NCBI GenBank assembly: GCA_035561355.1
Contig: DATMXS010000175.1
Location: forward strand, 1 to 16,294
Direction: 5' to 3'
Origin: DATMXS01 sp035561355
GTDB lineage: Bacteria; Acidobacteriota; Terriglobia; Bryobacterales; Bryobacteraceae
DNA length: 16,294 nt
The position numbers and the translations under genes were made by a program. Shown here piece by piece: positions 7,298 through 13,939 of the stretch (position 1 is the stretch's first letter; the number at the start of each line of letters is the position of its first letter). The notes under the pieces are model-generated. The model saw only the letters and a list, made by a program, of their open reading frames with translations. It was not told the DNA's origin and ran no database searches.

Positions 7298-7354
7298 GAG
7301 GACCGTTCGAGTCCATGAAGACCCATTCAGTCCAAGTGGACCAATCCAGTCCAA
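7298..7354 (-). repeat. Three tandem 19-bp operator-like repeats upstream of iscR
   Basis: On the minus strand, three 19-bp units abut without gaps. They are TTGGACTGGATTGGTCCAC (7354-7336), TTGGACTGAATGGGTCTTC (7335-7317) and ATGGACTCGAACGGTCCTC (7316-7298). Units 1 and 3 are perfect dyads GGAC-N7-GTCC; unit 2 has one mismatch. All share the core GACT-N5-GGTC, close to the GACT-N5-AGTC core of E. coli IscR type 1 sites. They lie 33 bp before the iscR GTG and just downstream of the predicted promoter, so they are best read as an autoregulatory operator cluster. Confidence 0.7.
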
Positions 7355-7360
7355 CATCTG

Positions 7361-7390
7361 AGCGTAGCGGATTTAAGAGTCCGGTGTCAA
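7361..7390 (-). promoter_or_regulatory. Predicted promoter of the isc operon
   Basis: On the minus strand a perfect TTGACA (7390-7385) is followed after 18 nt by TACGCT (7366-7361), a weak -10. The expected start is near 7354, the first base of the operator-like repeats. A GGACT half-site (7382-7378) also lies in the spacer. The -35 is convincing; the -10 is not. Confidence 0.45.
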
Positions 7391-7408
7391 GTTAGTATCC
7401 TTCATGAT

Positions 7409-7440
7409 TACAATGGCTTAGGAGCCTTTCGAACGGCTCC
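7409..7440 (+). promoter_or_regulatory. Predicted -10 and near-perfect palindrome before the DUF72 gene
   Basis: TACAAT at 7409-7414 is a good -10; no clear -35 is seen. The expected start is near 7421, exactly where GGAGCCTTTCGAACGGCTCC (7421-7440) begins. That 20-mer is symmetric except for one base pair, with 6-bp GC-rich outer arms. It ends 11 nt before the GTG, so it could be a 5'-end hairpin or a protein-binding site. Confidence 0.4.
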
Positions 7441-7451
7441 CGGCAGCACTC

Positions 7452-8171
7452 GTGATCCGAATCGGCACTTCGGGCTGGCACTATAACCACTGGCGGGGAC
7501 CCTTCTATCCGGAGAGCTTGTCAGCTTCCCGAATGCTCGAATACTATTTACAGCGGTTCGAGACCGTCGAAATCAACAACTCCTTCTATCAATTACCGGC
7601 GGTAGAGACGTTTCTCGCCTGGAAACGAGCCACGCCTGCGAACTTCCTCTTTGCCGTCAAGGGCAGCCGGTTCATTACTCATATGAAGAAGCTCTCCGAT
7701 CCCCGCCCTTCCTCGGAGAAGTTCTTCGATCGCGTCACCGCTCTCGGCCGCAAACTCGGACCGATTCTCTGGCAGTTCCCGCCCCGGTGGCAATCGAACC
7801 CCGAGCGTCTCGACGCCTTTCTGAACGCCGTGCCAGGACGGCGCCGCCATGCCTTCGAACTGCGCGATGCAAGCTGGTTCAATGATGAGGTCAATGCCGT
7901 CCTGCGCCGCCACAAGGCCGCCTTCTGCATCTACGATTTCGATCGCCGCCAATCGCCGCGAACCGTGACTGCGAACTGGGTCTACGTGCGGCTGCACGGT
8001 CCTGACGGCAAGTACGCCGGCAGCTACTCGGACGGCGCGCTCGACGACTGGGCCGCACAGTTCCGGGCGTGGGATGCCGAAGGCAAAGACGTCTACTGCT
8101 ACTTCGACAATGACCAGGCAGGTTACGCCGCGCAAGACGCCCTGCGGCTCAAAACCCGCCTCGGTGTCTGA
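7452..8171 (+). CDS. DUF72 (YecE-like) family protein
   Basis: This is a 239-residue cytoplasmic protein of the DUF72 family, which adopts a TIM-barrel fold and has no settled biochemical role. Family marks are IGTSGWHYNHWRGPFYP at 3-19, the ETVEINNSFYQLP segment near 37-49, FAVKGSRFITH near 67-77, PILWQFPP near 104-111, FELRDASWF near 134-142, VYVRLHGP near 177-184 and YCYFDNDQAGYA near 215-226. The length is normal. The start is GTG at 7452, because GTG is directly followed by the conserved IRIGTSGW; no strong Shine-Dalgarno precedes it. It is divergent from iscR across a regulatory gap of about 190 bp, and convergent with the ABC gene, leaving 9 bp between stops. Confidence 0.9.
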   Translation: MIRIGTSGWHYNHWRGPFYPESLSASRMLEYYLQRFETVEINNSFYQLPAVETFLAWKRATPANFLFAVKGSRFITHMKKLSDPRPSSEKFFDRVTALGRKLGPILWQFPPRWQSNPERLDAFLNAVPGRRRHAFELRDASWFNDEVNAVLRRHKAAFCIYDFDRRQSPRTVTANWVYVRLHGPDGKYAGSYSDGALDDWAAQFRAWDAEGKDVYCYFDNDQAGYAAQDALRLKTRLGV

Positions 8172-8180
8172 CCAGGCCAC

Positions 8181-10031
8181 CTAAGAGCGCCGCGCCTCCG
8201 GTGACGACAGGGGCTGCTGACTCCGCTCCTGGTCCTGGTACTGAAGCTGGTACAGCTTCCAATAGATGCCGCGCTTTGCGAGAAGTTCCTGGTGTGAACC
8301 CGATTCCCGCAACTTGCCCTTGTGCATCACAAGAATGCGGTCCGCTCGCTGAATGGTCGAGAGGCGGTGGGCGATGATGATCGACGTGCGGCCCTCCACC
8401 ATCCGGGCCAGCGCATCCCGGACCCTGAACTCGGTGTCGGTATCGACGCTCGATGTCGCCTCATCGAGGATCAGAAACTGCGGAGCGTGCGCCAGGGCTC
8501 GGGCGAAGCTGATGAGCTGCTTCTGCCCTGTTGAAAGTCCGTCGCCGCGTTCGCGCACGCTCTGGCCGAAACCGTCCGGCAGGGACTGCACGAAATCCAG
8601 CAGGTTGACCTGGGCGGCCGCAGTCTCCAGGTCCTCGTCCGTAATCCGCTGTGTTCCCAGGCGGATGTTGCTGCCGACCGTTCCCGTGAACAGGTGAGGA
8701 TCCTGCAGAACCGCGCCGAAGCGCTGCCGCAGTTCCCGGGGGTCAAACTCTCTGATGTCGATTCCGCCAATCCGAATCGACCCGCGCTGCACGTCGTAGA
8801 AGCGCAGCAGAAGGCTGATGAGCGTAGTCTTCCCTGCCCCGGTATGGCCCACCACAGCGACAGTCTCGCCCGGTTCGATCCGGAAACTGACGTCTCGCAG
8901 CACCCAGTCCTCGCCCTTGTACGCGAACCAGACGCTGTCGAACTCAACCGCCACATGGCCTTCCGGAAACGGCGCCGGTTTCGCAGGCGCGCTGATCGCC
9001 ACGGGAGTATCGAGCAGCCCGAAAATCCGCTCCGACGCCGCCATGGCCGATTGCAGCAGGTTGTACTTTTCGCTCAGGTCCTGGATCGGCCGGAAGAACC
9101 GCATCCCGTACTGGAAGAATGCCACCAGCACGCCGAGCGTCAACGCATCCGAGCGAATACGCCAACCGCCGTACGCCAGCAGCATCGCGAGCGCCAGCGT
9201 GCCCAGAAACTCCACCACCGGGTAAAACCAGCCGTAGGCCAGAATGGCGTCCTTGAACGCTTCCATGTGGCCCCGGTTGATAACGTCGAACTCCGCCACG
9301 CTCTTGCGTTCCCGGTTGAACAACTGGAGAACGTGGATCCCGCTGATGTGCTCCTGAAGATAGGAGTTGATGCGCGCCACGGCAAGGCGGATGCGGCGGT
9401 AACTCTGGCCCGCCTGCTTTCGGAACAGCGCCGTCACAAGCACCACGAACGGCAGCACAACCAGCATCAACCCGGTCAAGCCCGGGCTCAACTGGAACAT
9501 CACGAACGTGATGAATGTCAGCGTGAGGATATCGCCCAGAATCGTGACCAGCCCCGACGCCAGCAGCTCGTTCAGGGCATCCACGTCCGAGGTCACGCGC
9601 GTCAGCAGGCGGCCGACGGGGCTGCGGTCATAAAAGGCCAGGTCTGCGCGGTGCAGGTGGCCCATCAGGTCGCGGCGAAGATCGAACATCGCCTGTTGCC
9701 CCGTCCACTGCATCATGTACGACTGGCCGAACTCCAGCGTGAAGTTCAACAGCACCACCACGAGGTAGAGCAGCGAGATTTGCGTGAGTCCGCGCCATGG
9801 GTCGGTCGAAAGCCACGGGTCGAGCGCCGTCGCGGAGGGCTGCCCCGCGACCGGCGCCAGATACCGGTCCACGGCGATCTTGGTGAGCAGCGGCCCCAGC
9901 ACTTGAATCACTGAGAGCACCAGCAGCGCGGCGAGAGAAAAGAACACCACGCGCCGGTAGGGGCGCAGGTACCGCAGCAGCCGCCGCATTAGGCGGCCGT
10001 CATAAACTTTGCCCAGAACCTCTTCTTCCAC
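8181..10031 (-). CDS. ABC exporter half-transporter (MdlB/YheH-like), fused permease and ATPase
   Basis: The 616 residues form a type IV ABC exporter half: six membrane segments between about 27 and 310, then one ATPase domain. Motifs seen are Walker A GHTGAGKTT at 395-403, Q-loop Q443, signature LSTGQ at 499-503, Walker B FLILDE at 519-524 and the switch histidine H555. FYDRSPVGRLLTRVTSDVDALNE at about 133-155 resembles the MdlB/YheH subgroup, whose members often pair with a second half-transporter. No partner gene is in the window, so it may act as a homodimer or pair with a distant gene. The substrate is unknown; lipids, peptides and drugs are all possible. A hydrophilic loop of about 25 residues follows the first membrane segment. 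The start is GTG at 10031. Confidence 0.9.
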   Translation of the reverse strand: MEEEVLGKVYDGRLMRRLLRYLRPYRRVVFFSLAALLVLSVIQVLGPLLTKIAVDRYLAPVAGQPSATALDPWLSTDPWRGLTQISLLYLVVVLLNFTLEFGQSYMMQWTGQQAMFDLRRDLMGHLHRADLAFYDRSPVGRLLTRVTSDVDALNELLASGLVTILGDILTLTFITFVMFQLSPGLTGLMLVVLPFVVLVTALFRKQAGQSYRRIRLAVARINSYLQEHISGIHVLQLFNRERKSVAEFDVINRGHMEAFKDAILAYGWFYPVVEFLGTLALAMLLAYGGWRIRSDALTLGVLVAFFQYGMRFFRPIQDLSEKYNLLQSAMAASERIFGLLDTPVAISAPAKPAPFPEGHVAVEFDSVWFAYKGEDWVLRDVSFRIEPGETVAVVGHTGAGKTTLISLLLRFYDVQRGSIRIGGIDIREFDPRELRQRFGAVLQDPHLFTGTVGSNIRLGTQRITDEDLETAAAQVNLLDFVQSLPDGFGQSVRERGDGLSTGQKQLISFARALAHAPQFLILDEATSSVDTDTEFRVRDALARMVEGRTSIIIAHRLSTIQRADRILVMHKGKLRESGSHQELLAKRGIYWKLYQLQYQDQERSQQPLSSPEARRS

Positions 10032-10038
10032 TCAAACC

Positions 10039-10069
10039 AGAGTATCGTGCCGCCCCCGGCCGCTACAAT
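10039..10069. promoter_or_regulatory. Back-to-back -10-like elements between the ABC gene and truB
   Basis: In the 46-bp gap TACTCT (minus, 10044-10039) lies 7 nt before the ABC GTG, and TACAAT (plus, 10064-10069) lies 8 nt before the truB ATG. TTGTAG (minus, 10068-10063), which overlaps the truB -10, is a poor -35 for the ABC gene at 18-nt spacing. Both transcripts would be leaderless or nearly so. Confidence 0.4.
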
Positions 10070-10077
10070 ATTGAGGA

Positions 10078-10959
10078 ATGAACGGAGCGGTAATCGTCAA
10101 CAAGCCGTCGGGATGGACCTCTCACGACGCCGTCAACAAGATCCGCCGGCTCGCCGGCACACGCAAAGTGGGCCATCTCGGCACTCTTGACCCCTTGGCG
10201 ACGGGCGTGCTGCCGCTCGTGCTCAACGGCGCCACCCGGCTCGCGCAGTTTTACACGAAAAGCGACAAGGTCTACGACGGCGTCATACGCTTCGGATACT
10301 CGACCGACACCTACGATGCCGAAGGCCGCCCTACTTCGCCCGAAACCGAGCCCGCGATCACGCTCGAACAGCTGGAGCCGCTTCTCGCCGCTGCCCGGGG
10401 CACGTTCTGCCAGACACCCCCACCGGTCTCAGCGAAGAAGATCAACGGAACGCCCGCGTACAAACTGGCGCGCAAGAACAAGCCGGTCGAACTTGCACCT
10501 GTGGAAGTCACGGTCTATTCGCTTGAGGTGATCAGCCTGGAAGGCGTTGACCTGCGCGTTGTCGTCCACTGCTCGGCCGGTACGTATCTTCGTGCGATTG
10601 CGCACGATCTCGGGCAAGCAGTCGGCTGCGGCGCTTTCCTGAAATCGCTGCATCGGACGCGGTCGGGCGATTTCCCAATTGGGCAGGCTCACACGCTCGA
10701 GGAACTCGCCGAGCTTTCGGAGGCCGGCGAATTCGAGAAGGCAATCATTCCCGCCGCGCAGTTGTTGCCGGAGTTTCCGTGTGAAGTACTGGATCAGGTG
10801 ACCACGGGGTTCGTACGCCAGGGACGCGACTTCCGCGTCTCACCGTTCCGCGTGCGCCCGGGCTCTACATACGTCAAGGCGCTTGCTCCGGACGGAGAAC
10901 TCCTCGCGATCGGCGAAGCCAGGTTGCCGAACCTCTATCACCCGATTCTGGTGCTGTAG
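10078..10959 (+). CDS. truB: tRNA pseudouridine-55 synthase TruB
   Basis: TruB converts U55 of the T-loop of tRNAs to pseudouridine. The 293 residues are a normal length. The protein opens with GAVIVNKPSGWTSHDAVNKIRR. The catalytic aspartate is D38 in GHLGTLDPLATGVLP. Other marks are the KVYDGVIRFGYSTDTYDAEG strand region near 64-83, PPPVSAKKINGTPAYKLAR near 118-136 and the CSAGTYLRAIAHDLG segment near 164-178. A C-terminal PUA-like domain is indicated by the last 80 residues (FVRQGRDFRVSP to YVKALAPDGELLAIGEA). GAGGA directly abuts the ATG, too close to be a normal Shine-Dalgarno, which fits the nearby -10 and a leaderless transcript. Neither rbfA nor rpsO is adjacent, unlike in many genomes. 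Confidence 0.96.
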   Translation: MNGAVIVNKPSGWTSHDAVNKIRRLAGTRKVGHLGTLDPLATGVLPLVLNGATRLAQFYTKSDKVYDGVIRFGYSTDTYDAEGRPTSPETEPAITLEQLEPLLAAARGTFCQTPPPVSAKKINGTPAYKLARKNKPVELAPVEVTVYSLEVISLEGVDLRVVVHCSAGTYLRAIAHDLGQAVGCGAFLKSLHRTRSGDFPIGQAHTLEELAELSEAGEFEKAIIPAAQLLPEFPCEVLDQVTTGFVRQGRDFRVSPFRVRPGSTYVKALAPDGELLAIGEARLPNLYHPILVL

Positions 10960-10976
10960 TAGGGTCTGGAAGCGAG

Positions 10977-11186
10977 CTACGCCTCACCCTTGCGGCGCCG
11001 GATCAGCCAAGGCTCGATCGCGCCGGGGTTGTCCAGTATCTCGTTTTCGAGCTCCTGGAACTGGCTGTCGAGGACAACACGCTCGATGGCAGAGCCCAGG
11101 AATTCGTCGCCGGTCTCCTCGCGCTTCTGCTCGATGAGGGCCAGGATTGCCTGGCAGAGATCCAAACGATCCGCCGTGTTGCTCAT
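10977..11186 (-). CDS. Small hypothetical protein, 69 residues
   Basis: I do not recognise this family. The protein is predicted mostly helical and acidic (SNTADRLDLCQAILALIEQKREE, then DEFLGSAIERVVLD), with a basic C-terminus (WLIRRRKGEA), no membrane segment and a single cysteine near residue 11. It looks like a genuine gene: GAGGAAGG lies 6 nt before the ATG, a strong ribosome binding site. It also fits exactly into the space between truB and the beta-helix gene without overlapping either. It converges on truB with a 17-bp gap. An overlapping open frame on the same strand (10984-11193) lacks such a site and has low-complexity composition. Confidence 0.65.
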   Translation of the reverse strand: MSNTADRLDLCQAILALIEQKREETGDEFLGSAIERVVLDSQFQELENEILDNPGAIEPWLIRRRKGEA

Positions 11187-11342
11187 AGCCCACCTTCCTC
11201 TAACACATTGGACGCAGAAAGTGCCTCGCAGTTCCAGAAATCACGAGCCGCGCATGCAGTAGGGCTTGTCGCAGCCCGTCCGCCGCATCCGCGGCCAGCG
11301 CACGCGCTTCCAAGCACCGTAAACCGCACAGTTTCGAGGTGC

Positions 11343-11348
11343 TACCAT
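11343..11348 (+). promoter_or_regulatory. -10-like hexamer before the beta-helix gene
   Basis: TACCAT lies 7 nt before the ATG at 11356. No -35 is convincing. The rest of the gap 11187-11342 shows no gene; it only holds the divergent ribosome binding site of the 69-residue protein near its left edge. Confidence 0.3.
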
Positions 11349-11355
11349 CAGGCGA

Positions 11356-12852
11356 ATGATCGCGCTCCGCCTTGCCCTGCTCGCGTTCGCGGCAATCGCC
11401 GCGAATGGCGCCACGTATCACGTCGATTCCGCCAGCGGCAAAGATGTAAATTCTGGCCTGTCTCCGCGCGCGGCATGGCAATCCCTGCAGAAGATCAACT
11501 CGTCGCGCTTCCAGCCGGGCGATCGCATCCTCTTCAAACGCGGCGGCGTGTGGAACGGTGGGCTCTCTCCCGCAAGCTCAGGCGCAACGGGCGCGCCCAT
11601 CGTGATCGATGCGTACGGCGCTGGCGCATACCCGCGCATCGATGCGGGCGGCATGGCCGAAGATGCACTGCGCCTCTACAACGTCGAGTGGATCGAGGTC
11701 CGCAACCTGGAGCTGACCAATCGTGGCGATCAGCCCGCCCGCCGCCGCGGCGTCCACATCTTTCTCGATAATTTCGGTACGGCGCACCACGTCGTCGTTT
11801 CCGGTCTCTATATTCATGACGTCAACGGCGCGAACAAGATCAAGGACAACGGCGGCATCATCTTCCGGACGAACGGCAACAAGACCCCGAGCCGCTTCGA
11901 CGGCCTCCTGATCGAACGCAACATCATCTGGCGCGTGGACCGCTCCGCCATTGCGGCCCAAAGCTACCACTGGCAGCGCGATCGCTGGCACCCCAGCCTG
12001 AACGTCGTCATCCGCGATAACTTCGCATCCGACATAGGCGGCGACGGCATCGTCCCCTGGGCCACGGACGGCGCCCTCATCGAGCACAACACCGTGCGCG
12101 ACGCCAACCGCCGCGCGGAAACCTACAATGCCGGCATCTGGCCCTGGAGCACCGATAACTCCGTCTTCCGCTGGAATGACGCCGGCTTCGTCCGGACCAC
12201 GCTGGACGGCCAGGGTTTCGACTCGGACTTCAACTCGCGCAACACTTTGTTCGAGTACAACTACAGCCACGACAACGAAGGCGGCTTCATGCTGATCTGC
12301 ACACCGGGCAAGCGCAACGCCGCCCAGAATATCGGCAACATCGGCACGGTCGTTCGCCATAACATCAGCCGCAACGATCGCGCCCGCATCTTCCACGTGA
12401 GCGCAGCCGAGAAGACGCTCGTGCACGATAACGTCATCTACGTCGGCCCGGACCTCGAAGTCCAGATGCTGCTGCTCAGCGACTGGAGCGGCTGGCCCGA
12501 CGGCGCCGTGTTCCGGAACAACACGTTCTATTCCGCCGGGACATCCCGCTACGGCCACGAGAGCGCGCGATCCAAGGATGGCACGTACACCATCGCGCCC
12601 GGCTTCGGCCCCGCTCGCGGAGTCGCCTTCGAAGGCAACCGCTTCTACGGTCGCCACATCGACCCACCCGCCGACCCGAAAGGCATCGTCGATCCAGCCG
12701 TCCCCACGCCCAAAGCCGACTGGAACGCTCCCGAGTTCGACCCATCAAGCCCGGCCAATTTCGACGCCTACCTAAAGCGCCACCGTCAATGGATGCAAAA
12801 CCTGTTCGACGGCCACTTCCCATCAAAGGCGGCCCAGCCGCGAACGAAGTAA
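11356..12852 (+). CDS. Secreted right-handed parallel beta-helix protein
   Basis: The 498-residue protein begins with a signal peptide (hydrophobic residues 2-17, cleavage likely after AANGA). The following segment, YHVDSASGKDVNSGLSPRAAWQSLQKIN with FQPGDRILFKRGGVWNG, is the standard opening of secreted parallel beta-helix proteins related to polysaccharide lyases and pectate-lyase-like enzymes. The body is built of short Asn-rich turns: EVRNLELTNRG, VVSGLYIHDVNG, LLIERNIIWRVD, VVIRDNFASDIGGDGI, ALIEHNTVRDAN, TLFEYNYSHDNEGG. These fit successive coils of a right-handed helix. A carbohydrate substrate is likely from the fold, but I cannot assign catalytic residues or a lyase family. It is followed 150 bp later by myo-inositol oxygenase on the same strand. 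Confidence 0.85.
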   Translation: MIALRLALLAFAAIAANGATYHVDSASGKDVNSGLSPRAAWQSLQKINSSRFQPGDRILFKRGGVWNGGLSPASSGATGAPIVIDAYGAGAYPRIDAGGMAEDALRLYNVEWIEVRNLELTNRGDQPARRRGVHIFLDNFGTAHHVVVSGLYIHDVNGANKIKDNGGIIFRTNGNKTPSRFDGLLIERNIIWRVDRSAIAAQSYHWQRDRWHPSLNVVIRDNFASDIGGDGIVPWATDGALIEHNTVRDANRRAETYNAGIWPWSTDNSVFRWNDAGFVRTTLDGQGFDSDFNSRNTLFEYNYSHDNEGGFMLICTPGKRNAAQNIGNIGTVVRHNISRNDRARIFHVSAAEKTLVHDNVIYVGPDLEVQMLLLSDWSGWPDGAVFRNNTFYSAGTSRYGHESARSKDGTYTIAPGFGPARGVAFEGNRFYGRHIDPPADPKGIVDPAVPTPKADWNAPEFDPSSPANFDAYLKRHRQWMQNLFDGHFPSKAAQPRTK

Positions 12853-12928
12853 GCGGGTTCAAGCAATCACTTTCCCTCGCACCCAAGCAAATTGCTGTCC
12901 AGGGTAAGCCGAGGTTCTTCTACCTCCC

Positions 12929-12963
12929 GCCTTCTGCCTTCTGCCTTCTGCCTTCTGCCTTCT
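12929..12963. repeat. Five perfect tandem copies of GCCTTCT
   Basis: Five 7-bp units GCCTTCT run from 12929 to 12963 in the non-coding gap between the beta-helix gene and the inositol oxygenase gene. The gap is otherwise featureless up to the GC-rich ribosome binding site near 12988. It is a pyrimidine-rich microsatellite on the + strand, 39 bp before the GTG at 13003, and could vary in copy number. Confidence 0.9.
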
Positions 12964-13002
12964 AGCCCGTGTTACCCTGTCAGCAAAAGGGGGGGCAACT
13001 CA

Positions 13003-13845
13003 GTGCAACAGGGTCCGCTTTCTTCACTCGACCAGTGGGACGATTTTGTTCAGTCCCGTTATCAGCCCGGCAAGACGGAAGAGCAATTCCGCGATTATTC
13101 CGACACCACGCCACCGCGCGTGCGCGAATTCTATCGCCTCAATCACGCCAACCAGACGCACGACTTCGTTCTCGCCAAGAAGCGCGAGTACCTTCCCGCG
13201 CGCCGCATGCAGATGGGCATCTGGGAAGCGATGGAGTACCTCAATCAGCTAGTGGATGACAGCGATCCCGATACCGATTTATCCCAAACCGAGCACCTGC
13301 TCCAGACCGCCGAAGCGATCCGTGCTGACGGTCATCCTGATTGGTTCCAACTCGCCGGACTGATGCACGATCTCGGCAAGATCCTCTGCCTCTGGGGAGA
13401 GCCGCAGTGGGCAGTCGTCGGCGATACGTTTCCGACCGGCTGCGCGTGGTCCACAAAGATCGTGTTCCCTGAGTTTTTCGAGTTCAATCCCGATCGCGAT
13501 GTGCCGGAATACCAGACCAGGCTCGGCATCTACAGCGAGAACGGCGGCCTTGACAACGTTCACCTCTCCTGGGGGCACGACGAGTATCTCTACCACGTCG
13601 TGAAGGACTATCTTCCTGAGCCGGCGCTCTACATGATCCGCTACCACTCCTTCTACCCGGCCCACAAAGAAGGCGCCTACGACTACCTCATGAACGCGCA
13701 CGACCGCGAGATGTTTGACTGGGTCCGCAAGTTCAACCCCTACGACCTATACTCCAAAGGTTCGACGCGCCCCGACACCGCCGCCCTGCGCCCATATTAC
13801 GAGGACCTCATCACGCGTTATTTCCCGGCCAAGATCGCCTGGTAG
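13003..13845 (+). CDS. myo-Inositol oxygenase (MIOX)
   Basis: MIOX is a mixed-valent di-iron oxygenase that cleaves myo-inositol with O2 to D-glucuronate. It is best known from animals, plants and fungi, with scattered bacterial members. The 280 residues match the animal length of about 285. All di-iron ligands are present at near-identical positions: H98 (TEHLL), H122 and D123 (LAGLMHDLGKI), H192 (SWGHDEYLYH), H215 (RYHSFYP) and D248 (NPYDLYSKG). The conserved lysine of MHDLGK is K126. I start it at GTG 13003, where a run of AAGGGGGGG lies 7 nt upstream. An in-frame ATG at 12892 would add residues encoded by the GCCTTCT repeats and is unlikely. No other inositol gene is in the window; glucuronate would feed uronate metabolism elsewhere. 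Confidence 0.94.
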   Translation: MQQGPLSSLDQWDDFVQSRYQPGKTEEQFRDYSDTTPPRVREFYRLNHANQTHDFVLAKKREYLPARRMQMGIWEAMEYLNQLVDDSDPDTDLSQTEHLLQTAEAIRADGHPDWFQLAGLMHDLGKILCLWGEPQWAVVGDTFPTGCAWSTKIVFPEFFEFNPDRDVPEYQTRLGIYSENGGLDNVHLSWGHDEYLYHVVKDYLPEPALYMIRYHSFYPAHKEGAYDYLMNAHDREMFDWVRKFNPYDLYSKGSTRPDTAALRPYYEDLITRYFPAKIAW

Positions 13846-13939
13846 CAAAGGCGCCCGCTCGCCAATTCCCAAACCGTGCCGCTACCGTGAGGGAGCGTGG
13901 GCGACGATTGGCGGGACAGCCGCAGAATCCTGCTCGCTC

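Noticed and set aside
7265..7357. Upstream ATG extending IscR by 31 residues
   Set aside because: The added residues do not match Rrf2 proteins and are encoded by the operator-like repeats. GTG 7264 gives the family N-terminus with a Shine-Dalgarno.
8694..9914. Long + strand open frame of about 400 codons opposite the ABC exporter
   Set aside because: Rich in His, Gln and Arg, as expected from antisense reading of a GC-rich gene. The ABC motifs lie on the minus strand.
11578..12657. Long minus-strand open frame opposite the beta-helix gene
   Set aside because: Low-complexity Val/Ala/Asp composition, no start signal, and the beta-helix pattern on the + strand is clear.
12892..13002. Upstream ATG extending myo-inositol oxygenase
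   Set aside because: The extension is translated GCCTTCT repeat and is absent from the family. GTG 13003 has a strong ribosome binding site.
13860..13913. CGCCAAT and ATTGGCG inverted repeat between MIOX and sulfatase ends
   Set aside because: Only 7 bp with a 40-nt loop and no T tract; too weak to call a terminator.
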